The translations under genes and the position numbers were made by a program. Below are positions 1 through 9,456 of a DNA stretch of 64,000 nt, piece by piece; position 1 is the first letter of the stretch; each line of letters opens with the position of its first letter. The DNA comes from CAYWCV01 sp964629885 (GTDB taxonomy: Bacteria > Bacteroidota > Rhodothermia > Balneolales > CAYWCV01): NCBI GenBank assembly GCA_964629885.1, contig CAZVRJ010000008.1, positions 1 to 64,000 on the forward strand, in the 5' to 3' direction. The notes below the pieces were generated by a model. It searched no databases, had not been told where the DNA came from, and worked only from the letters and a program-made list of their open reading frames with translations.

Positions 1-285
1 GTCTAGTTTTAAGTAATAGGAAGATGCCTCCGGCATAGGTCCCTACTGGATGACAACGTCTTTTTTAAGTAATAGGAAGATGCCTCCGGCATAGGTCCCT
101 ACTGGATGACAACGTCTAGTTTTAAGTAATTGCTAGATCCCTTCGGGATAGATCAAATGATCTACTTGATCTTATAGATCTACGGTCATCTTCTTTTCTT
201 ATCAATCTACTTGATCTTATAGATCTACGGTCATCTTCTTTTTCTTATCAATCTATGTGATCTTACAGATCCGCGGTCAAGTCCT
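1..285. repeat. Two families of tandem hairpin repeats after typA
   Basis: Family 1 has a 56-57 bp period (AAGTAAT at 11, 67 and 124). Each copy holds a 5-bp stem with a 3-nt loop: ATGCC-TCC-GGCAT at 24-36 and 80-92, and ATCCC-TTC-GGGAT at 137-149. In the third copy both stem arms changed together, so pairing is kept. Family 2 has a 45-46 bp period (units starting near 160, 205 and 251) with stems GATCT-TAT-AGATC at 168-180 and 213-225, and GATCT-TAC-AGATC at 259-271. The block begins a few bases after the typA stop on the minus strand and runs off the window edge. No ORF fits it. Confidence 0.85.
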
Positions 286-288
286 CTG

Positions 289-2094
<1,806 letters not shown>

Positions 2095-2131
2095 GCGAGG
2101 TAAAAGATAAAAAAAGTAGGTACAGCCTTGT

Positions 2132-2137
2132 AATATA
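2132..2137 (-). promoter_or_regulatory. Putative promoter -7 element for typA
   Basis: Read on the minus strand this is GTATATT, 38 nt upstream of the typA start. The same element recurs at similar distance before several other genes in the window (see the TAnnTT finding). It resembles the TAnnTTTG -7 box of Bacteroidota sigma-A promoters, but no convincing -33 box was seen. Confidence 0.35.
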
Positions 2138-2165
2138 CGGAAATTTGATCTAAGATATTTGGATT

Positions 2166-3221
2166 ATGAAATTACTGCTTTGCTTAATCGTATCGGTTTT
2201 AGTCGTTGCATGTTCCCAATCTCAGAAGAACATCGGCAATGAGGTTGTGCTTGCTGACGTGATTGGCACCCTATCGCCCACATCTACCACCGAATATGTG
2301 TCACCTGATGCGATATTCAATCCTATGGGCATCTTCAGGGTAAATGACCGATATCTGATTGTGAGTCAGTATGCTGATCGTGATTTTCTTAGGATTTTGT
2401 CATTGCCAGATTTGGAACCACTCTACACTTGGGGCACATCCGGAAGAGGTCCTGGCGAATTTCGAATGCCACCTGTGTATTTCAACACAATTGCAGGAAC
2501 AAATGAACTCATTATCAGTGACGTCTTAGATTTTCGCCAAGAGCATTACATTGTATCCGATACGGCGATAACCTTCGAGAAATCCCGCATGCTACGTTAT
2601 GAAGGCCAATACAACATGGTCGAAAGGCTCAGGAGAGTTGACGACAGCACCTATATCTCCGACTTTATTCCAATGGATGCACCCGATAGCGTAGAATATA
2701 TCATTCTACGTCCCGACAACGACCAGGTGGTATCTCGGTTTGGAACGTACCCGATCATCGATGTGGATCATATAAAAAAGGCATTTCTCTTAATGAAGTC
2801 CAATGCGTACAATCCCGATAAGGAGATTTTCGCAGCATTTTATATGAGCATGAACGCTTTCAAACTCTTCCGTAAGGATGGGGAAATGATCGGAGAGTAC
2901 AGGGTGGATGGGTTTAGCTTTGACGCCGTAAACCCTGAAGAAGCCATGAACTACACGTACCGCTACATACAGGACTCGAGCAAGGACCATATCTACACGC
3001 TGGGGGTGTACGGCAACGCTGCAGATCTGTATGAGCCGAAGGCCGATTACGACACGGAATCCATCTTTGAGGTTTGGGATTGGGAGGGCAACTCGTTGCG
3101 AAGGTATACGCTCGATCGATTCATCCACGCGTTTGTCGTGTCTGAAAAGCACGGTCGCATCTATGGCTACTCCTATTCCGATCCAACCAAAGTGTTCGAA
3201 TACGAGCTGCCTTCCAAGTAG
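2166..3221 (+). CDS. Six-bladed beta-propeller lipoprotein (BF3164-like)
   Basis: 351-residue lipoprotein with a short signal peptide and lipobox (LVVACSQ, Cys at residue 16), so probably anchored in the outer membrane facing the periplasm or outside. The body has repeated propeller-type strands; the segment GTSGRGPGEFRMP (around residue 95) is the hallmark seen in six-bladed propeller / TolB-like_6 lipoproteins of Bacteroidota. No catalytic motif is visible and the ligand is unknown. It is transcribed alone and converges on the SDR gene, with only one base between the two stop codons. The family is often found near sensor or TonB systems, but nothing here ties it to one. Confidence 0.8.
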   Translation: MKLLLCLIVSVLVVACSQSQKNIGNEVVLADVIGTLSPTSTTEYVSPDAIFNPMGIFRVNDRYLIVSQYADRDFLRILSLPDLEPLYTWGTSGRGPGEFRMPPVYFNTIAGTNELIISDVLDFRQEHYIVSDTAITFEKSRMLRYEGQYNMVERLRRVDDSTYISDFIPMDAPDSVEYIILRPDNDQVVSRFGTYPIIDVDHIKKAFLLMKSNAYNPDKEIFAAFYMSMNAFKLFRKDGEMIGEYRVDGFSFDAVNPEEAMNYTYRYIQDSSKDHIYTLGVYGNAADLYEPKADYDTESIFEVWDWEGNSLRRYTLDRFIHAFVVSEKHGRIYGYSYSDPTKVFEYELPSK

Positions 3222-3222
3222 G

Positions 3223-3960
3223 CTACAATCCACCGTCGTGGAGGATGGCCTGTCCGGTCATGAAGGCGGCATCTTCCGAAAGCAGCCATGCGGCCAACGA
3301 TGCGAGCTCTTCGGCCTTGCCCATGCGTCCGACGGGGATCTGCTCCTCCATACGGCTGCGCGCAACCGCGACATCTACCCCCTGCTCTTTTGCCCTCAGT
3401 TTGACGACGCGCTCGATGGCGGGCGTGGCATGCGAGCCCGGGAGGATGCAGTTGACGGTGACGCCGTTTCTAGCCACTTCCCTGCTGAGGGTCTTCGCAT
3501 AGCCAACCACGGCGGCGCGCACGGCGTTACTGAGCACGAGTCCGGGTATGGGTTTGACCACCGATTGGCTCTCGATGAAGAGCACCCGCCCGAACGAGCG
3601 TTCCATCATGCCGGGCACGAGTCGCCGGCACAGTTCGACCTTCCATTTGAAGATGAGCTCCCAGGCGGAGTCCCAGTCGGCGGGCTGCACATCGAGGCTT
3701 TGCATCACCGGTGGACCACCGGCATTGAGCACGATTCCGTCGGGCTGCCATTCAAACATGCGATCTGCGAGGGCGTCGATGGCCGATGCATCTTTCACGT
3801 CGGCTGCAATGGTGGCGATTCTGTCTGGGTATTGCGCCTTCAGGCTGTCGAGATCGGCCTGCGTGCGCGCCACGGCCACAACGTCGTGACCCGTCGAGGC
3901 AAGTTTGATGGCGGTGGCCCTGCCGAATCCGGATCCGGCACCAGTGACGAGAAATTTCAT
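3223..3960 (-). CDS. Atypical short-chain dehydrogenase/reductase (SDR)
   Basis: 245-residue Rossmann protein of the SDR family. It has the TGAGSGFGRA dinucleotide-binding loop at residues 6-15, an NAG segment at 79-81, and the C-terminal MTGQAILHDGG typical of FabG-like SDRs. The catalytic serine region (IESQS, 129-133) is present. Where classical SDRs have YxxxK, this protein has SNAVR: Ser144 and Arg148 replace Tyr and Lys. Related SDRs with this LSN-x-x-R form exist, so it may be a coherent subgroup with altered or no redox chemistry. It may share a transcript with the UPF0316 gene and metal ATPase upstream (28 nt and 59 nt gaps). Substrate unknown. Confidence 0.85.
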   Translation of the reverse strand: MKFLVTGAGSGFGRATAIKLASTGHDVVAVARTQADLDSLKAQYPDRIATIAADVKDASAIDALADRMFEWQPDGIVLNAGGPPVMQSLDVQPADWDSAWELIFKWKVELCRRLVPGMMERSFGRVLFIESQSVVKPIPGLVLSNAVRAAVVGYAKTLSREVARNGVTVNCILPGSHATPAIERVVKLRAKEQGVDVAVARSRMEEQIPVGRMGKAEELASLAAWLLSEDAAFMTGQAILHDGGL

Positions 3961-3988
3961 AGCTACCCCTGAAGTGACGGTCGTTCTG

Positions 3989-4558
3989 TTATTTTCGGTT
4001 TAGAAATCGCCTGCGCTTTCGATCGACAGATGCTAACGCCGGTACCGCACTTTCACTGACCAGACGCATGTCTTCGATGGAATAGATGGCGTTCGGGTTG
4101 CAATCTTTGATGGTACCAATCGTCTTGTTCATATCGCGACGTTGCACGATGGCGAAGAGCAGTGTTGCACTTCCATAGCCCGCTTCAGCAGGGAGGGCAA
4201 TGACCGTCGCGCCGGCCGACCTCAGCTTCTGCTGTAACTCAGAACTGTCTTTATACGTTATCACCCTGAATATCAGGTTGCCGATCATGAGTCGCTTTTC
4301 GATCATCATGCCGACGTAGTTGCCAGCCGAAAATCCACCAGCATAAGCAATGTAGCTGCCAACGTCGCTGAGATTTTGCATGATCTTACCAACGGCTATC
4401 AACCAGATGAGCGCTTCGAAGAACCCAAGGATGGTTGCCTGCATCTTCATACCCCTCGACACGAACACGATTCGCACCGTATTGATGGAGACATCCCCAA
4501 TGCGAGCGAAGAAAATGAACGCGTAGGTGAGAATGGACGATGTGAGCAGAATATCCAT
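3989..4558 (-). CDS. UPF0316/DUF2179-type membrane protein
   Basis: 189 residues with about three hydrophobic segments in the first 90 residues (e.g. ILTYAFIFFARIGDVSINTVR, then GFFEALIWLIAVGKIM, then AYAGGFSAGNYVGMMIE), followed by a soluble C-terminal domain of the DUF2179 type (about 100-170). The R-x-GD-x-S-x-NT-x-R segment near residue 20 is characteristic of UPF0316 proteins. Function is not established; DUF2179 domains are also found in membrane proteins thought to sense or transport ions. It is flanked by a metal-transporting ATPase upstream and an SDR downstream on the same strand. The last residues are basic (DRKRRRFLNRK). Confidence 0.85.
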   Translation of the reverse strand: MDILLTSSILTYAFIFFARIGDVSINTVRIVFVSRGMKMQATILGFFEALIWLIAVGKIMQNLSDVGSYIAYAGGFSAGNYVGMMIEKRLMIGNLIFRVITYKDSSELQQKLRSAGATVIALPAEAGYGSATLLFAIVQRRDMNKTIGTIKDCNPNAIYSIEDMRLVSESAVPALASVDRKRRRFLNRK

Positions 4559-4617
4559 CAGTACTCAAGTATTGGTGTATGTCGCAGGGCGTGGACTGCC
4601 TAAAGATACGAACAATC

Positions 4618-6498
4618 TTAGTCGGACCCACCCAGTAAACGCAACCCGTTGGCAACCACCAAGAGGGTGCTACCTTCATGACCAACTACGCCAAGTGGCA
4701 GCGGCAGATCGAATAGAAAAACCGATGCTACGAGCATGACGATCACACCCATGGCAAATATGATATTCTGCCAAACTACCCGGTGTGCCCTGCGCGAGAG
4801 CTTGATCATCCAAGGAAGCTTGAGAAGATCGTCGGAAATAAGTACGACATCGGCCGTTTCGAGAGCCACATCACTTCCGGCAGCGCCCATTGCTATGCCA
4901 AGATTACCGCTGGCAAGAGCGGGCGCATCATTCACGCCGTCACCAACCATGGCTACGGGTCCCATGGCAGCCAGTTCCTTGATGATTCCTTCTTTGCTGC
5001 CCGGCATAAGTTCTGCACGCACGTCGTCGATGCCCAGCTTGTCGGCAACTGCTTGCGCCACGTACTTGCTGTCGCCCGTAAGCATCAACACTTTTTCGAT
5101 TCCCAGTGCATGGAGCTGTTCCAATGCCTCTTTCGCCTCGGGTTTTAACACGTCGGCAAGGGCGATCATCCCCTCAAGTTTGTCATCATTTGCAAGGAAA
5201 ATTACGGTGTTTCCCTGCTTCTCGAGGTTGGCGGCTTTTTCAGTGACACTTTCCGGCAAGGCTATTCCGCTTTCTGACATAAGTTTTCGGCTGCCAACCC
5301 GGACGGTCACACCCTCAATCTCCACAACTACACCTTTGCCGGTTTCTGACTGGAGGCTGCTCACTTTAGTTAAAACAAGACTTGCCTTCTCGGCCGCCCT
5401 AACCACAGCCTGGGCAAGCGGGTGCTCCGACATGTGTTCGGCGCTAGCGGCCAATTGCAAGAGCGAATCTTTGGTCATATCGCCTACAGTTATGACATCC
5501 GTCACTTCAGGCCTGCCTTTGGTCAAAGTCCCGGTCTTGTCCATGGCTACGAACTTAATCGACGCCGCCTGCTCGAGATAGACTCCCCCCTTGAACAGCA
5601 CGCCTTTCCTGGCGGCATGGGCGATGGCCGACAAGATGGTGGCAGGAGTTGATATCACCAAAGCACAGGGTGAGGCTACAACTAGGATGGTCATTGCACG
5701 GTAGAAAATGGCATCGAAGGTGCCCCATTCCAAAAGCCATGGCACAAGGATCAACAAAATGGTGATGATGATCACTCCAGCAGCATAGATAGGCTCAAAG
5801 TCGTCGAGAATTCGCTGTGTTTTTGCCTTGCCGGTACGTGCTTTTTGCACCATCTCCACGATTCTCGACAAGGTTGACTCTCCGACGTTGCGTGTCGTGG
5901 TTATTGCGACAGCCCCCAAGGTGTTCATGGTGCCACCGAATATTTCATCGCCGGGTTGTTTGTCAACCGGAATGCTCTCGCCGGTGATGGCGCTTTGGTC
6001 CGCTGCCGTAGATCCCTCCAAGACTCTGCCGTCGACCGGAAATCGTTCGCCAGGTCTCACCACGACGACATCGCCAATGGTTACATCCTCCACTTTGACC
6101 GACTTTTCGGTACCGTCGGGCTGACGCACGTTGGCGGTGTCGGGCCTGAGTTCCATTAGCGCCTCGATGGCCCGATTGCTCTTCTCGAGGGCAAAATCCT
6201 GCAGGGCGTTCGACAGGGAGAACAGGAACAACAATATTGCACCTTCCATCCACTGATTGATGCTGGCGGCGCCGATGGCGGCCACAATCATGAGCAAATC
6301 GATCGAGGCCTTACCCTTCCTGATCTCCTCGAAACTCTCTTTTACACCGTAGTATCCGCCGGTTATGTACGATACGATGAACAGCAATCTGGCCACGTTT
6401 TCGTCGAACAACCCAAACACCGGACCAAGCCAACCAGCCAACAAGGCTAGCAAGCATATCAGCGAGAGCCAGAAAGATTTAGAGTAGATAAGTCTCAT
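4618..6498 (-). CDS. P1B-4-type heavy-metal translocating ATPase
   Basis: Inner-membrane P-type ATPase exporting a transition metal. 626 residues, with no N-terminal HMA metal-binding domain. Visible motifs are TGES (actuator), SPCAL in the transmembrane metal site, phosphorylation motif DKTGTLTKG (Asp near residue 320), SEHPLA, MLTGD, and MVGDGVNDAPAL. SPC instead of CPC, together with the last-helix HEGSTLLVVANGLRLL, is the signature of the P1B-4 subgroup (CoaT/CtpD/ZosA-like: Co, Fe, Zn), so copper is unlikely. It ends 59 nt before the UPF0316 gene. The N-terminus begins with two to four membrane helices. Which metal cannot be told from sequence. Confidence 0.92.
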   Translation of the reverse strand: MRLIYSKSFWLSLICLLALLAGWLGPVFGLFDENVARLLFIVSYITGGYYGVKESFEEIRKGKASIDLLMIVAAIGAASINQWMEGAILLFLFSLSNALQDFALEKSNRAIEALMELRPDTANVRQPDGTEKSVKVEDVTIGDVVVVRPGERFPVDGRVLEGSTAADQSAITGESIPVDKQPGDEIFGGTMNTLGAVAITTTRNVGESTLSRIVEMVQKARTGKAKTQRILDDFEPIYAAGVIIITILLILVPWLLEWGTFDAIFYRAMTILVVASPCALVISTPATILSAIAHAARKGVLFKGGVYLEQAASIKFVAMDKTGTLTKGRPEVTDVITVGDMTKDSLLQLAASAEHMSEHPLAQAVVRAAEKASLVLTKVSSLQSETGKGVVVEIEGVTVRVGSRKLMSESGIALPESVTEKAANLEKQGNTVIFLANDDKLEGMIALADVLKPEAKEALEQLHALGIEKVLMLTGDSKYVAQAVADKLGIDDVRAELMPGSKEGIIKELAAMGPVAMVGDGVNDAPALASGNLGIAMGAAGSDVALETADVVLISDDLLKLPWMIKLSRRAHRVVWQNIIFAMGVIVMLVASVFLFDLPLPLGVVGHEGSTLLVVANGLRLLGGSD

Positions 6499-6532
6499 AA
6501 TGAATGATACTCTAATCTACGTGATTCGGTTA

Positions 6533-8584
6533 TCATTGCAGCAAAGGAAGTTCAATGGTGAATATGGATCCACCACTTGGGTTGTCGCGCATCACAATGC
6601 GTCCACCGTGTGCATTCACGATACTACGCGCAATGGAAAGTCCTAAACCGTAGGGTTTTTCGCCACTGGTGCCCGATCGCTTTGCTTTTGTGAATGAATC
6701 AAAAATGGTCTCACGCATATCGGCTGGAACACCAATCCCTTTGTCTACGACCATAATCTCAATCTTTTCATTGTCGTCCACTGCAGATACGACCACATCA
6801 GAACCTTTCGGGCTGAATTTTACGGCGTTACCGATGAGGTTAAATACGGCCCTCGTGATCTTTTCTGGGTCGATTCGTATCACCTTTTCCTTACCCAATC
6901 CATAGTAGACCAGACTTTGACCCTTTTCTTTTGCCCTGAACTGCATCATTTCTACAATTCGGAATAAAAGCTCATTGATGTCGGTGCTACGTGCGTCAAT
7001 CTTGATTCGGTCTTCGTCGGCAAGCGTCAAAATGTCGCCGATGAACCTTTGGGCACTCGTCGTGGCGAAACTGATTTGATTAACAATTTCCTGATTGCCG
7101 TCACTTATGGAATCATGTTGAAGCAGCTGAGTCAAATTTTGAATGGCGCCAAGCGGATTTCGAAGATCGTGAGCCACCATCCACATAATTCTGTCCTTCT
7201 CAACGCTAGATTCCTTGAGTTGCTGCACGGTAAATTCTAGCTCCCGCTTCTGAGTGTTTACCTGGTCGTTGAGCTCGCTAAGCATAATGTGGCTCTTCAT
7301 CAACTGGCGCCAAGCAAAGTAAATGATCAACAGGACTACAATGAACAGGGATATGACAATACTGATACCATACAGCCATAGGGTGCGAATTTCACTATCG
7401 GCCCTCAGGCGCTCCAATTCCTTCTGAGCCAGTGTATAATTGTACTCATTTGAGGCTTCGGTGTTGAACATCATCAAGTTCACCTGCTTTAGCGAATCAT
7501 CTTTATGATTGTGTAACAAACGGTCTTCGAGTGCCAGACGATATTCCCCCCGTAGATGATACAGCCTCGATCGGGCGTCGAGCAAGCGTACGATGGTATC
7601 AGGATTTGGAAATTGGCTGACATAATCTTCGACCTGCTTTAAGAGGGAATCCGCACCAATAATGTCGCCTCTATTCATGTACAACTTTGCTAGGTGTATT
7701 CTCGACAGACTGGCATCATTGTTGTCCCTATCGGGCAGGTTGTTGAACTCAATGCTGCGCTCAAACAGCGGCTCAGCTCGACTTGGCTCTCCGAGGAGTA
7801 CAAATGACTGTGCCATATTGCCATAAATGACCCCCAACGCAATCTCTATGAATGCAGAGTCTACTTCTACGCTAAATCGATTAGTATGTATATAATCGAT
7901 GGCTTTTTTGTGATAGACCATTGCACTGTCGAAGACTGCTGCCCTCGCATAGCTGATGGCAATGTCGTCGAGTCGACGCTGCATCCTTGTGAAATGAGCT
8001 ACTGCGGTATCGCAGTCGTCTAGGGCGACAATCGACTTTTTGAAATACTCAGCTGCATCGAGGTAGTTCTGTCTGCGATAGAGCACGCCTGCAAAACGGG
8101 AATCATATCGGGATATAAGGCATTTATCATCCAAGTTCAATCCGATAGTCCTAGCACGCATGTAGAACGTATAAGCCCTGTTGTTCTGGTAGAGATAATT
8201 GTTGAAGATGTCGCCCTTGTACAGGTAAGTCAAGGCTAACTCATTCAGCATGTTCGACTTATGCTCTGAGAACTCAAGGTAGATGATCAGGCTGTCCACG
8301 ATTTCGAGCGAGCGATCAAAATCTCGCTTTTCATTACTGAGGTATGCGTCGAATACACGCTTTCTCCAATACTCAACAGGCGACGGTTTTTTCACAGCGG
8401 CATAGATCGAATCGACCCTACGCTGGGCTTCGTCTATGCCATCCCGACCTCTTACGCCTATCAGATTTTGATAGTCTTCTTCGGTGATTGTCTGCAAATA
8501 TTGCACATTGTCCGAGACTGTGCATGACACGGACAGAACGGCTAGCATGGAGACCAAAAGAACACTGCGCAGAACGTAAATCAC
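6533..8584 (-). CDS. TPR-containing sensor histidine kinase
   Basis: About 683 residues. The open frame runs back through a terminator and tRNA gene, so the true start must lie after them. A GTG at 8584 gives an N-terminus reading IYVLRSVLLVSMLAVLSVSC, a signal peptide or lipoprotein-like leader; ATG at 8548 is the alternative. TPR-like helices follow to about residue 400 (periplasmic), then a transmembrane helix (IVISLFIVVLLIIY), a coiled coil, HisKA with MVAHDLRNP (His near residue 470), and an HATPase_c domain with N, DKGIG and GLGLSIA boxes. There is no response regulator next to it. The architecture matches the kinase at 35413-37395. Signal unknown. Confidence 0.88.
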   Translation of the reverse strand: MIYVLRSVLLVSMLAVLSVSCTVSDNVQYLQTITEEDYQNLIGVRGRDGIDEAQRRVDSIYAAVKKPSPVEYWRKRVFDAYLSNEKRDFDRSLEIVDSLIIYLEFSEHKSNMLNELALTYLYKGDIFNNYLYQNNRAYTFYMRARTIGLNLDDKCLISRYDSRFAGVLYRRQNYLDAAEYFKKSIVALDDCDTAVAHFTRMQRRLDDIAISYARAAVFDSAMVYHKKAIDYIHTNRFSVEVDSAFIEIALGVIYGNMAQSFVLLGEPSRAEPLFERSIEFNNLPDRDNNDASLSRIHLAKLYMNRGDIIGADSLLKQVEDYVSQFPNPDTIVRLLDARSRLYHLRGEYRLALEDRLLHNHKDDSLKQVNLMMFNTEASNEYNYTLAQKELERLRADSEIRTLWLYGISIVISLFIVVLLIIYFAWRQLMKSHIMLSELNDQVNTQKRELEFTVQQLKESSVEKDRIMWMVAHDLRNPLGAIQNLTQLLQHDSISDGNQEIVNQISFATTSAQRFIGDILTLADEDRIKIDARSTDINELLFRIVEMMQFRAKEKGQSLVYYGLGKEKVIRIDPEKITRAVFNLIGNAVKFSPKGSDVVVSAVDDNEKIEIMVVDKGIGVPADMRETIFDSFTKAKRSGTSGEKPYGLGLSIARSIVNAHGGRIVMRDNPSGGSIFTIELPLLQ

Positions 8585-8630
8585 GACATCATTTGGAATT
8601 TGCTTGAGCTTTAAGACCGTCGTATCGATG

Positions 8631-8636
8631 AATATA
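8631..8636 (-). promoter_or_regulatory. Putative promoter -7 element for TPR kinase
   Basis: Minus-strand GGTATATTCATC lies 47 nt upstream of the proposed GTG start at 8584 and just past the terminator of the tRNA gene. A nearly identical GGTATATTCATC precedes the PspA operon at 60747. This supports a kinase start downstream of the terminator. Confidence 0.4.
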
Positions 8637-8648
8637 CCTCCTAGAAAC

Positions 8649-8680
8649 AAAAAAAGCCTCACGAATAGTGAGGCTTTTTT
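8649..8680. terminator. Intrinsic terminator of tRNA-Ser
   Basis: GCCTCAC stem, 5-nt loop, GTGAGGC, flanked by A-run and T-run, so it can work on both strands. It directly follows the minus-strand tRNA-Ser gene and separates it from the kinase. Confidence 0.88.
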
Positions 8681-8682
8681 GC

Positions 8683-8771
8683 GGAGAGAGAGGGATTCGA
8701 ACCCTCGGTACCCCTTATGAGGATACAACATCTTAGCAGGATGCCGCTTTCGACCACTCAGCCATCTCTCC
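8683..8771 (-). tRNA. tRNA-Ser (anticodon GCT)
   Basis: 89-nt type II tRNA on the minus strand. The acceptor stem GGAGAGA/TCTCTCC pairs perfectly over 7 bp, the T-arm contains GGTTCGAATCC, the anticodon loop CTGCTAA gives GCT (reads AGC/AGT), and there is a long variable arm as expected for serine. CCA is not encoded. A hexamer repeat array begins one base beyond its 5' end, and an intrinsic terminator follows its 3' end. Confidence 0.97.
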
Positions 8772-8807
8772 GAGAACAAGAACAAGAACAAGAGCAAGAG
8801 CAAGAGC
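8772..8807. repeat. Hexamer repeat array A (AAGAAC/AAGAGC)
   Basis: Six hexamers: GAGAAC, AAGAAC twice, AAGAGC three times, starting at the base next to the 5' end of tRNA-Ser. Member of the dispersed hexamer family also at 14716, 26075, 43821, 43930 and 47658. Confidence 0.9.
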
Positions 8808-8876
8808 TGATGCGAGGCCTTGTCATGTTTTTGTGCAGAAGGTAAAGATATCGCAAAATCGACTTGGGAGCAAGAG

Positions 8877-9443
8877 TCAAGACGAGTGATCGGGGTCGAG
8901 AACGTATATTTGTGCCAGATTTCGCCCTTCTTGGGCATAATCGAGCCCATATCCGAGAACAAACAGCGTCGGGATTTCAAATCCAACGTGGTCGATTTGA
9001 ACATCATACCGGGTGGCGTCAGGCTTGTGCAGCAGGGTGATCACGCTAACCGACTCCGGTTTTTGATCTTTTATCTTTTTGAGCAGATAGTCCATCGAGA
9101 GACCCGTGTCGATGATATCTTCGACCACGATAACATGCCTTCCTTTAATCGCTGCATCGAGCTCCTTGCGCTCTGTGACTTGGCCCGACGACACCTTCTC
9201 GTCCCCATAGCTACTCAATTTGTAGAAATCGACCTCGCATGTGATATGGACATGGCGCATCAAATCGGCTAGAAAGATGAACGACCCGTTCAAAATGCCG
9301 ATCATGATAGGCTGTTTCCCGGCATAGTCCCTATTGATGATGTCGCCCAATTCACTCAAACGGGCGTCAATCTGTTCCTTGCTAATAAACAGTTTGAAGC
9401 GTTCTCCGTTGCACAGCACATGGTCGGGTAAGTTCAAGGCCAT
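8877..9443 (-). CDS. hpt: Hypoxanthine phosphoribosyltransferase
   Basis: Purine salvage enzyme converting hypoxanthine (and guanine) plus PRPP to IMP or GMP in the cytoplasm. 188 residues, normal size. The PRPP-binding motif VIVVEDIIDTG is at about residues 104-114, the early segment IGILNGSFIF precedes it, and the C-terminal base-binding region FVLGYGLDYAQEGRNL is typical. It is the third gene of a tight minus-strand group birA-tilS-hpt (13 nt after tilS), a pairing of tilS with hpt common in many bacteria. No terminator is obvious before the tRNA region. Confidence 0.95.
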   Translation of the reverse strand: MALNLPDHVLCNGERFKLFISKEQIDARLSELGDIINRDYAGKQPIMIGILNGSFIFLADLMRHVHITCEVDFYKLSSYGDEKVSSGQVTERKELDAAIKGRHVIVVEDIIDTGLSMDYLLKKIKDQKPESVSVITLLHKPDATRYDVQIDHVGFEIPTLFVLGYGLDYAQEGRNLAQIYVLDPDHSS

Positions 9444-9456
9444 CTGAAGGGACGAT

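Noticed and set aside
1..285. CRISPR or IS remnant at the window start
   Set aside because: Repeats are tandem without unique spacers; no transposase fragment or terminal inverted repeats are seen.
3031..3972. 313-residue plus-strand frame across the propeller lipoprotein end and the SDR
   Set aside because: It overlaps two well-supported genes and has no recognisable domain; a codon-bias shadow.
8683..8807. Integration site (att) at tRNA-Ser
   Set aside because: No duplicated tRNA 3' end, integrase or mobile genes are found on either side.
8585..9007. N-terminal extension of the TPR kinase up to 9007
   Set aside because: It would translate through an intrinsic terminator, a tRNA gene and hexamer array A, and overlap hpt. 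The frame is only open by chance.
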